NCBI GenBank assembly: GCA_900771425.1
Contig: CAAGNV010000059.1
Span: 1-23,714, forward strand
Direction: 5' to 3'
DNA length: 23,714 bases
Source of the DNA: Bacteroidaceae bacterium
GTDB lineage: Bacteria; Bacteroidota; Bacteroidia; Bacteroidales; Bacteroidaceae
In this document: one piece after another, positions 16,988 through 23,714 of the stretch
Layout: every line of letters begins with the position of its first letter
How positions within the stretch are numbered: position 1 is the stretch's first letter
The notes under the pieces: generated by a model
The model's input: only the letters and a program-made list of their open reading frames with translations
The model's database searches: none
What the model was told of the DNA's origin: nothing
Position numbers and translations under genes: made by a program

Positions 16988-18658
16988 ATGGTAATGACTG
17001 AAACACACATACCAGGATATATTTTCGAGGCTTCATGGGAAGTCTGCAACAAGGTAGGGGGCATTTATACCGTCTTGTCAACACGTGCCAAGACCCTTAC
17101 TGATAAATATCACAATAACATTATTTTTATTGGTCCAGACTTTGCCAATGCAAGTGACAACCCGCTTTTCAAGGAAAGTCCGCGGTTGCTTTCGGCTTGG
17201 CGCAAGCAGGCAGAGGCCGAAGGACTGCACATCAGGGTTGGACGCTGGCAGATACCAGGCGAACCAGTGGCAGTTCTCGTTGGTTTTAACCAATATTTCA
17301 CACAGAAGAACGAAATATATCGCTGGGCATGGGACAACTATCAAGTAGATTCGCTCCACGCCTACGGTGACTATGACGAAGCTAATATGTTCTCGATAGC
17401 CGCTGCTATGGTCGTTGACAGCTATTTCCGTTTCTTCGGTCTTACGCAAAAGGACAATGTAGTATATCAGGCTCACGAATGGATGACTTGTCTCGGTGCA
17501 CTTTACTTGCAAAAGAAACGCCCTGAGATAGCCACCATATTCACCACTCACGCAACCAGCATCGGCCGCAGTATTGCCGGCAACAACAAACCATTGTATG
17601 ATTACCTCTGGGACTATAACGGCGACCAGATGGCAATGGAACTGAACATGCAGGCAAAACATTCGCTTGAGAAACAGACTGCATTTGCTGTCGATGCCTT
17701 CACAACGGTCAGTGACATCACAGCCGACGAGTGTGAGGCATTGCTCGACAAGAAGGTTGACGCTGTGTTGACCAATGGATTCGAAAATAACTTCGTTCCA
17801 CAAGGCAAGGACTTCGATGCTGCGCGTAAGGTTGCACGCAAGAAGATGCTTGAAGTGGCAAACCAACTGCTCGGAACAAATCTCGCCGACGATACAGTCA
17901 TTATCAGCACCGGCGGTCGCTATGAATACAAGAACAAGGGAATCGATATGCTGGTTGACTCGCTCAACCGTCTGCGCCTTGACTTACGACTTGAACGTGA
18001 CGTGGTGGCATTCATTAATGTGCCTGCATGGATGAAGGCTCCGAAGTCAGAACTGCAATATCGTCTGAGTGTGGGTGAACCGACCGACCAACCATGCGGC
18101 GATAACCGCATCACTCACGACCTACACAACCAAGACCAAGACCGTGTGCTCAGCCAGATGGATTGGCTTGACATGCATAACCGTCAGTCGGAGCATCTAA
18201 AAGTCATCTTCGTGCCATGCTATCTCGATGGCAAAGACGGTATATTCAATATGTACTACTATGACTTGCTCATCGGCAGTGACCTCTGCATTTACCCATC
18301 ATACTATGAACCATGGGGCTACACGCCGCTTGAGAGCGTTGCATTCCACATTCCGTGTGTGACGACCGACTTGGCAGGCTTTGGACGCTGGGCAACAGCG
18401 CAGCAGCCACAACCGAAGAAGGGCAAGATGCAAGCCGTCACCGTGCTGCACCGCACCGACAACAATTTTGTTGAAGTGGCAGAAAACATAAAAGAGACAA
18501 TACTGCAATTCGTGACACTCGACAAACGTACGGTAACACGTCTGCGCAAAGATGCCGCTGCTATCGCTGACAAAGCACTTTGGAGCGAGTTCATCAAGAA
18601 CTACTACGAGGCATACGATGTGGCATTGAAAAAGAGAGATGAAAGATTAAAGGAATGA
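16988..18658 (+). CDS. Glycogen synthase, GT3-like (Bacteroidota type)
   Basis: Transfers glucose from a nucleotide sugar to the non-reducing end of an alpha-1,4-glucan in the cytoplasm. Seen over 556 residues: the N-terminal donor loop Lys22-Val-Gly-Gly (EVCNKVGGIYTVLSTRAK), QAHEW at 161-165, TTHATSIGR at 187-195, a second Rossmann start GGRYEYKNKGIDM near 310, and Glu441-PWGYTPL-Glu449, the E-x7-E pair of GT-B retaining glucosyltransferases. The EPWGYTPLES context and the length resemble the animal/fungal GYS-like GT3 family more than bacterial GlgA (GT5). GT3 enzymes use UDP-glucose, and glycogen synthesis from UDP-glucose has been reported in Prevotella bryantii. It is first in a cluster with a phosphorylase and galE. 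The donor is inferred, not shown. Confidence 0.88.
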   Translation: MVMTETHIPGYIFEASWEVCNKVGGIYTVLSTRAKTLTDKYHNNIIFIGPDFANASDNPLFKESPRLLSAWRKQAEAEGLHIRVGRWQIPGEPVAVLVGFNQYFTQKNEIYRWAWDNYQVDSLHAYGDYDEANMFSIAAAMVVDSYFRFFGLTQKDNVVYQAHEWMTCLGALYLQKKRPEIATIFTTHATSIGRSIAGNNKPLYDYLWDYNGDQMAMELNMQAKHSLEKQTAFAVDAFTTVSDITADECEALLDKKVDAVLTNGFENNFVPQGKDFDAARKVARKKMLEVANQLLGTNLADDTVIISTGGRYEYKNKGIDMLVDSLNRLRLDLRLERDVVAFINVPAWMKAPKSELQYRLSVGEPTDQPCGDNRITHDLHNQDQDRVLSQMDWLDMHNRQSEHLKVIFVPCYLDGKDGIFNMYYYDLLIGSDLCIYPSYYEPWGYTPLESVAFHIPCVTTDLAGFGRWATAQQPQPKKGKMQAVTVLHRTDNNFVEVAENIKETILQFVTLDKRTVTRLRKDAAAIADKALWSEFIKNYYEAYDVALKKRDERLKE

Positions 18659-18678
18659 TATTGCCAGTATGGCTGATA

Positions 18679-18692
18679 GGACTAATAAGTCC
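18679..18692 (+). repeat. Small hairpin in the synthase-phosphorylase gap
   Basis: GGACT, loop AATA, AGTCC between the two glycogen genes. With only five base pairs and no T-run it is too weak for a terminator. It could be a processing or stability site in a shared transcript. Confidence 0.35.
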
Positions 18693-18748
18693 CATAGAAA
18701 CCTCATAAGAACACAATCAAGGTAAAAAGAACATAAAAGAAAAGGATT

Positions 18749-21316
18749 ATGAAACTGAAAGCATGTAACGCAACAAATCCAGACTGGAAGAACGTAACAG
18801 TAAATACATCAATTCCACAGGCATTGCAACCACTCGATGAGATTGCACATAACTTGTGGTGGTCATGGAGTCACGAGGCTAAAGAACTCTTCAAGACTCT
18901 CGACCCACAACTCTGGCATAACGTTTGTCAGAACCCAGTGCTGATGCTCACACGCATCAACTACAAGAAACTCGAAGAATTTGCACAAGACGAGAAGTAC
19001 CTTGCACAGATGAATGCAGTGTATAAGGAATTCCGTGAATATATGGATGTAGAACCCGACAAGAGCCGTCCATCGGTGGCATACCTCTGTATGGAATATG
19101 GCCTGAGCCATGTTCTGAAGATATACAGCGGTGGTCTTGGAATACTTGCAGGCGACTACGTTAAGGAAGCATCAGACTCAAACGTCGATCTCTGTGCAGT
19201 CGGATTCCTCTATCGCTTTGGCTACTTCACTCAGACATTGTCGATGGACGGTCAGCAGGTAGCTAAGTATGAGGCACAGAATTTTGCACAGCTACCAATC
19301 GTTCGTGAGACCGACGAGAACGGAGTGCCAGTAGTGGTTGATGTACCATACAACAACTATACGGTTCACGCATTTGTATGGCGCGTAAATGTAGGTCGTG
19401 TGAAACTGTATCTGCTCGATACCGACAACGAACTAAACAGCGAATGGGATCGTCAGATTACACACTCACTTTATGGCGGTGATTGGGAAAACCGACTCAA
19501 ACAGGAAATCCTGCTCGGTATTGGTGGCGTTCTCATGCTTCAGAAACTGGGCATCAAGAAAGATATTTATCACTGCAACGAAGGTCATGCAGCACTCTGT
19601 AATGTACAGCGACTCGTTGACTACGTAAAGCAAGGCTTCACATTCAACCAGGCAGTGGAAATAGTTCGTACATCATCACTCTATACAGTTCATACACCGG
19701 TTCCTGCAGGTCACGATTACTTCGACGAAGGTCTCTTCGGAAAGTATATGAGCAGCTACCCACAGCAACTCGGCATCTCGTGGGATGAGTTCATGGGCAT
19801 GGGCCGTGTAAATCCAGACGACCATGGCGAGCGTTTCTGTATGTCGACATTTGCTTGCAATACATCAAGTTGGGTAAACGGTGTGAGTTGGTTGCACGGC
19901 AAAGTAAGTCAGAATATGTTCAACGGTATTTGGAAGGGCTATTTCCCAGAGGAACTGAAGAACGTGGGTTATGTAACCAACGGCGTACACTTCCCAACAT
20001 GGAGCGCAAGCGAATGGAAGACCCTCTACGGCAAGTATCTTCCAAAAGAATATTATCGTGACCAAAGCAACGCAAAACTTTGGGAAAGCATATACAATGT
20101 GCCAGATGCAGAAATTTGGAGTACGCGTCAACTCATGAAGCAGAAACTGGTTGACTATATCAAGCAGTCGTTCGAAGAAGATTGGATTAAGAATCAAGGT
20201 GACCCTTCACGTATCGTCTCTATCCTTGAACAGATTTCTCCGGATGCGTTGACCATCGGCTTCGCACGCCGATTTGCAACATACAAGCGTGCCCACCTTC
20301 TCTTCTCAGACCTTGACCGTCTGGCCAAGATTGTCAACAACCCAGATCACCCAGTACAGTTCCTCTTTGCAGGAAAGGCTCACCCACATGATGGTGGTGG
20401 TCAGGGACTCATCAAGAAAATATATGAAATCAGCCGTCGTCCTGAATTCCTCGGCAAGATCATATTCCTTGAGAATTACGACATGAAACTCGCGCGCCGA
20501 CTCGTGTCAGGCGTAGATATATGGATGAATACTCCGACACGTCCGCTTGAGGCATCAGGCACGTCAGGCGAAAAGGCTCTGATGAACGGTGTTGTTAACC
20601 TTTCAGTACTCGATGGTTGGTGGCTTGAAGGCTACCGCGAAGGTGCAGGATGGGCTCTGACCGAAAAGCGCACATACCAGAATCAGGATCAGCAAGACCA
20701 ACTCGACGCTGCTACTATCTATTCACTCCTCGAGAACGAAATCATTCCGCTCTATTATGCAAAGTCAAAGAAAGGCTTCAGCGAAGGATGGATTAAGACA
20801 GTGAAGAACTCAATAGCACAAATTGCGCCTCATTACACAATGAAGCGCCAACTCGACGATTATTATACCAAGTTCTATCAGCCATTGGCAGAGCGCAGTG
20901 CACGACTCTATGCTGACAATTATGCTAAGATTCGTGAACTCGTTCAGTGGAAGGAACTCGTAGCAGAGCGCTGGGACAATATCAACGTAGTAAGTATTGA
21001 CAGAGACGTTGACCTCGTTGCAGGAAATGTTCAGGCAGGCAAGGAGTACAAGGTTCGTTGTGTCATTGACGAGCAAGGACTGGACGATGCCATAGGTATT
21101 GAAATCGTAACGCTCCAGAGTGACGACGAAGGCAATCAGCATGTCTGTCAGATTGAACCTCTGCAAGTGGTACACCGCGAGGGTAACCTCTATACCTTCG
21201 AAGGTACTCACTCCACCCCTACGGCAGGAGACTTCAAGATAGCATATCGTATGTTCCCTAAGAACGACGAACTGCCTCATCGCCAGGACTTCTGCTATGT
21301 GAAGTGGTTTAATTGA
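18749..21316 (+). CDS. glgP: Alpha-glucan (glycogen/maltodextrin) phosphorylase, GT35
   Basis: Releases glucose-1-phosphate from alpha-1,4-glucans with pyridoxal phosphate. Seen over 855 residues: an N-terminal DUF3417-like segment (1 to about 110, with HNLWWSWSHEAKELF), GGLGILAGDYVKEASD near 127-142, HCNEGHA near 274-280, RRFATYKRAHLLF near 507-519, GKAHPHDGGG near 544-553, and EASGTSGEKALMNG starting at Glu601, in which Lys609 aligns with the PLP-binding lysine of glycogen phosphorylase (EASGTGNMK). The C-terminal part from about 745 (VSIDRDVDLVAG onward) looks like a beta-rich add-on. Length and DUF3417 place it in the alpha-glucan phosphorylase branch rather than the classical mammalian-type branch. 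An AAAAGG sequence a few bases before the ATG is a modest ribosome-binding signal. It follows the synthase by 90 bp and is probably cotranscribed. All key residues are present. Confidence 0.93.
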   Translation: MKLKACNATNPDWKNVTVNTSIPQALQPLDEIAHNLWWSWSHEAKELFKTLDPQLWHNVCQNPVLMLTRINYKKLEEFAQDEKYLAQMNAVYKEFREYMDVEPDKSRPSVAYLCMEYGLSHVLKIYSGGLGILAGDYVKEASDSNVDLCAVGFLYRFGYFTQTLSMDGQQVAKYEAQNFAQLPIVRETDENGVPVVVDVPYNNYTVHAFVWRVNVGRVKLYLLDTDNELNSEWDRQITHSLYGGDWENRLKQEILLGIGGVLMLQKLGIKKDIYHCNEGHAALCNVQRLVDYVKQGFTFNQAVEIVRTSSLYTVHTPVPAGHDYFDEGLFGKYMSSYPQQLGISWDEFMGMGRVNPDDHGERFCMSTFACNTSSWVNGVSWLHGKVSQNMFNGIWKGYFPEELKNVGYVTNGVHFPTWSASEWKTLYGKYLPKEYYRDQSNAKLWESIYNVPDAEIWSTRQLMKQKLVDYIKQSFEEDWIKNQGDPSRIVSILEQISPDALTIGFARRFATYKRAHLLFSDLDRLAKIVNNPDHPVQFLFAGKAHPHDGGGQGLIKKIYEISRRPEFLGKIIFLENYDMKLARRLVSGVDIWMNTPTRPLEASGTSGEKALMNGVVNLSVLDGWWLEGYREGAGWALTEKRTYQNQDQQDQLDAATIYSLLENEIIPLYYAKSKKGFSEGWIKTVKNSIAQIAPHYTMKRQLDDYYTKFYQPLAERSARLYADNYAKIRELVQWKELVAERWDNINVVSIDRDVDLVAGNVQAGKEYKVRCVIDEQGLDDAIGIEIVTLQSDDEGNQHVCQIEPLQVVHREGNLYTFEGTHSTPTAGDFKIAYRMFPKNDELPHRQDFCYVKWFN

Positions 21317-21378
21317 TGCTGTTGGTTGCGACTAATAGTTGAAACCATAACCGAACTTATAAATCAAACTTTTATCTT

Positions 21379-22389
21379 ATGACAATTTTAGTAACAGGCG
21401 GAACTGGCTATATCGGTTCGCACACATTGATTCAGCTCATTGACAAGGGCTATGACGTGGTAGTCATCGACAACCTCTGCAACTCAAGCGTGGAGGCTTT
21501 GCGTCGAGTAGAAAAAATAGTAGGCAAGCAGATTCCGTTCTACGAAGTCGATATCCGCGACAAGGAAGGACTGCAGGCAGTACTCACGAAACATAAGTGC
21601 GATGCATGTATCCACTTCGCAGGATTGAAGGCAGTAGGCGAGAGCGTAGCCAAACCATACGAATACTTCGATAATAACATTGGTGGAACACTTGCGCTTA
21701 TTGACGTGCTTCGTAAGAACGGTTGCAAGAACATCATCTTCTCGTCATCTGCTACAGTGTATGGCGATCCTGCCATGATTCCAATCACTGAAGAATGTCC
21801 TAAGGGTAAGTGTACCAACCCTTATGGCGAAACCAAGTCAATGCTCGAAGATATCTTTATGGATATACAGAAGGCTGATAACGAATGGAATATCGTTCTG
21901 CTACGTTACTTCAACCCTATCGGCGCACACAAGAGCGGCACCATCGGTGAGAATCCGAATGGAATACCAAACAACTTGATGCCTTATATCACACAGGTGG
22001 CAGTGGGCAAGCGCAAGGAACTTGGAGTCTTTGGCAACGACTACGATACACACGACGGAACGGGTGTTCGCGACTATATCCATGTTGTTGACCTCGCACG
22101 TGGTCATGTGGCAGCACTCGAAGCCATCAAGCGTAACTGTGGGCTTGCTATCTATAACCTCGGTACAGGCCAGGGATACAGCGTACTCGATGTAGTTAAT
22201 GCCTTCAAGAAAGTCAATGGCGTAGATGTCCCATACAAGATTCAGCCACGTCGTCCAGGTGACATCGCTACTTGTTACTCCGACCCTGCAAAAGCAGAGA
22301 AGGAACTCGGTTGGAAGGCTGAATACGGGATCGAGGACATGTGCCGCGACTCTTGGAATTGGCAAAAGAACAATCCTGAAGGGTATTGA
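21379..22389 (+). CDS. galE: UDP-glucose 4-epimerase
   Basis: Interconverts UDP-glucose and UDP-galactose with tightly bound NAD+, in the cytoplasm. Seen over 336 residues: the Rossmann fingerprint TGGTGYIGSHT at 6-16, DNLCNSS at 31-37, VDIRD at 57-61, the FSSSATVYG segment with Ser124, and Tyr149-x3-Lys153 in NPYGETK. These catalytic positions have the same numbers as in E. coli GalE, and the length is also normal. RYFNPIGAHKSG, RDYIHVVDLARGH and the C-terminal RRPGDIATCYSDPAKAEKELGW are typical of GalE rather than of dehydratases. It sits 62 bp after the phosphorylase gene. In this context it may tune the UDP-glucose pool for the neighbouring GT3 synthase as well as supply galactose for surface glycans. 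Confidence 0.96.
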   Translation: MTILVTGGTGYIGSHTLIQLIDKGYDVVVIDNLCNSSVEALRRVEKIVGKQIPFYEVDIRDKEGLQAVLTKHKCDACIHFAGLKAVGESVAKPYEYFDNNIGGTLALIDVLRKNGCKNIIFSSSATVYGDPAMIPITEECPKGKCTNPYGETKSMLEDIFMDIQKADNEWNIVLLRYFNPIGAHKSGTIGENPNGIPNNLMPYITQVAVGKRKELGVFGNDYDTHDGTGVRDYIHVVDLARGHVAALEAIKRNCGLAIYNLGTGQGYSVLDVVNAFKKVNGVDVPYKIQPRRPGDIATCYSDPAKAEKELGWKAEYGIEDMCRDSWNWQKNNPEGY

Positions 22390-22394
22390 TTAAT

Positions 22395-22462
22395 TAAAAG
22401 TTAAAAATTAAAATTTATGTTATGCCATAGTTGCATTGCCGAATTTTAATTTTTAACTTTTA
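22395..22462 (+). terminator. 21-bp perfect inverted repeat between galE and the aldolase gene, terminator-like
   Basis: The arms at 22395-22415 and 22442-22462 are perfect reverse complements made of AAAAGTTAAAAATTAAAATT-type sequence, with a 26-nt loop. A T-rich stretch (22463-22469) follows at once. It is six bases after the galE stop, so it probably ends the glycogen/galE transcript. The A+T-only stem is unlike GC-rich terminators, so it may also be a mobile or recurring intergenic palindrome. A related half sequence (AACTTTTAACTTTTACC) occurs at 433-449. Confidence 0.6.
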
Positions 22463-22485
22463 TTTTTTTAGAACTTATAAAGGTA

Positions 22486-23529
22486 ATGGGAACTAAACTA
22501 TTATTTTATAGCGATTATTTGGAGGGTTGCTGTCCGGAAATCCTTCAACGCATGACAACTACCAATCTCGAACAAACGCCTGGGTACGGTGAAGACTGGC
22601 ATTGTGAACGAGCAAAGCAACTGATTAAGGATGCTTGTGGAACACCAAATGCTGATGTACACTTCCTCGTTGGGGGTACTCAGACAAATACCACAGTCAT
22701 TGCGTCGGCTTTGCGTCCTCATCAAGGAGTGCTTTGTGCTGCGACTGGCCATATCAACGTGCATGAGACGGGTGCAATAGAGCACTCGGGCCATAAGGTG
22801 TTGGCTTCGCCTGCCGTTGATGCAAAGATAAAGGCAAGTCAGATAAAGGATGCACTGGAGTCACACTTTAATGACCCATGCAGCGAACACATCGTTCAGC
22901 CGGGAATGGTTTACATCTCTTTCCCAACGGAACTTGGCACAATCTACTCAAAACATGAATTGACGGATATTGCAATCGTTTGCCGTGAATGGAACGTTCC
23001 GTTGTTTATTGATGGGGCACGGCTTGGCTACGGACTCACGTCGCAAGCTGCAGACGTGACACTTAGGGACATAGCATCGCTTGCAGATGTGTTCTATATC
23101 GGTGGTACCAAACAGGGCGCATTGTTCGGCGAGGCAGTAGTAATAAACAACGAAAGACTCAAACCCGACTTCCGTTATTTCATAAAACAAAACGGAGGTA
23201 TGCTTGCCAAGGGCAGACTGTTAGGGATTCAGTTCGAGACATTGTTCGAAGACGGATTATATCTCCGTATTGCCCGCCATGCAAACGAACTCGCTATGAG
23301 ACTGGCAGATGCATTTCGCGCGACAGGTCATGACTTCCTTGTTGACAGTCCAACCAACCAGATTTTCCCGATACTCTCTATGGCTGAAGCAAAGACGATT
23401 GGCGAACGCTTCGGATACGAAGAGTGGCAAAAGATTGATGATGAAAGGGTAGGGGTACGCTTCTGCACCAGTTGGGCAACTAAGGACGAGGCTGTTGATG
23501 CCTTGATCGATGCGTTGAAAGCAATGTGA
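22486..23529 (+). CDS. PLP-dependent threonine aldolase-like enzyme (beta-eliminating lyase fold)
   Basis: Likely cleaves L-threonine or allo-threonine to glycine and acetaldehyde, or acts on a related beta-hydroxy amino acid. Seen over 347 residues: SDYLEGCCPEILQRM at the start, the PLP phosphate loop LVGGTQTNTTVI (61-72), HETGAIEHSGHK with His93/Glu94 as in threonine aldolases, FIDGARLGYGL with Asp176 that would contact the PLP ring nitrogen, and Lys209 in FYIGGTKQGALFGEAVV as the Schiff-base lysine. Fold-type I aminotransferases that lack the His-Glu-Thr-Gly stretch are less likely. Substrate preference (L-threonine, allo form, other) cannot be told. It lies behind the inverted repeat at 22395-22462, so it is probably a separate transcript. 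The start at 22486 follows an A/T-rich tract; no better in-frame start is evident. Confidence 0.85.
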   Translation: MGTKLLFYSDYLEGCCPEILQRMTTTNLEQTPGYGEDWHCERAKQLIKDACGTPNADVHFLVGGTQTNTTVIASALRPHQGVLCAATGHINVHETGAIEHSGHKVLASPAVDAKIKASQIKDALESHFNDPCSEHIVQPGMVYISFPTELGTIYSKHELTDIAIVCREWNVPLFIDGARLGYGLTSQAADVTLRDIASLADVFYIGGTKQGALFGEAVVINNERLKPDFRYFIKQNGGMLAKGRLLGIQFETLFEDGLYLRIARHANELAMRLADAFRATGHDFLVDSPTNQIFPILSMAEAKTIGERFGYEEWQKIDDERVGVRFCTSWATKDEAVDALIDALKAM

Positions 23530-23618
23530 ATTATCTTTTGCCCCAACGCACCTTCTCTCATTAAACAATTTACTTACAATAAAATAACCTGATTATATTA
23601 ACACCAAACTTCTTCAGT

Positions 23619-23714
23619 ATGCTCGCAAAATTAACTATTATGTCGGCTTTGTTGCTGATGTCCAGTGGTATTAAAGCACAGAATGATATAAGTATCAACG
23701 TAGATGCCAAGGCA
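23619..23714 (+). CDS. N-terminus of an exported protein (cut off by the window end)
   Basis: ATG at 23619 opens a frame that runs to the window edge. It reads MLAKLTIMSALLLMSSGIKA then QNDISINVDAKA: a lysine near the start, a hydrophobic core and a likely signal peptidase I site after IKA (residue 20), with Gln next, as often seen in Bacteroidales exported proteins. No lipobox cysteine is present. The mature start (DISINVDAKA) is the kind seen ahead of some beta-rich secreted enzymes, including glycoside hydrolases, but 12 residues cannot settle a family. The 89-bp gap before it holds no clear promoter match. Confidence 0.6.
   Translation, partial: MLAKLTIMSALLLMSSGIKAQNDISINVDAKA

Noticed and set aside
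17078..17866. 262-codon open frame on the - strand
   Set aside because: Fully antisense to the glycogen synthase gene, whose catalytic motifs are intact. Its composition is that of a shadow frame.
23515..23540. Possible promoter TTG...TATCTTTTG before the last partial gene
   Set aside because: Spacing is only about 14 bp and the -7 box has an extra T, so it does not meet the Bacteroidota consensus.

Overview
The window looks like a chromosomal piece of a Bacteroidota member, most likely Prevotella/Segatella or a close Bacteroidales relative. Supporting signs are promoters of the Bacteroidota type (TTG, about 20 bp, TAnnTTTG), A-rich start regions with almost no Shine-Dalgarno sequence, a secreted giant protein ending in a type IX secretion (Por)-like sorting domain, and a GT3-type glycogen synthase next to a DUF3417-type alpha-glucan phosphorylase. 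All confidently called genes are on the + strand.

Layout. Positions 1-78 hold the last 25 codons of an unidentified gene. Positions 79-1553 are a long non-coding, repeat-rich region. It contains a 9-bp-period minisatellite and an inverted copy of it, an array of four 22-bp units closed by an inverted half unit, four REP-like palindromes headed by GTAG/GTGG (two of them forming a REPIN-like inverted pair), a strong promoter match, and a leader with an 18-nt near-palindrome. Positions 1554-15680 are one open reading frame of 4708 codons. It encodes a secreted protein with about 44 degenerate VYGGGN-type modules, an ordered super-repeat of four module types, a repeat-free middle, a GLUG-like segment and a C-terminal sorting domain. 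I do not recognise a named family for the VYGGG part, and it is the best candidate for something undescribed.

Positions 15711-16865 encode a REP-associated tyrosine transposase (RAYT, Y1/HUH) with an extra C-terminal domain and an in-frame palindrome-rich insertion. Together with the GTAG-headed REPs 15 kb upstream it suggests an active or recently active RAYT/REP system, although pairing the two is inference.

Positions 16988-22389 form a glucan-storage and sugar-nucleotide cluster behind its own promoter: glycogen synthase (GT3-like), alpha-glucan phosphorylase (GT35) and UDP-glucose 4-epimerase (galE). Synthase and phosphorylase build and mobilise glycogen, and GalE sits on the UDP-glucose/UDP-galactose pool that a GT3 enzyme would draw on. 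A PLP-dependent threonine-aldolase-like enzyme follows at 22486-23529, separated by a 21-bp inverted repeat. The window ends inside the signal-peptide region of another exported protein (from 23619). No tRNA, rRNA, CRISPR array or plasmid origin was found.
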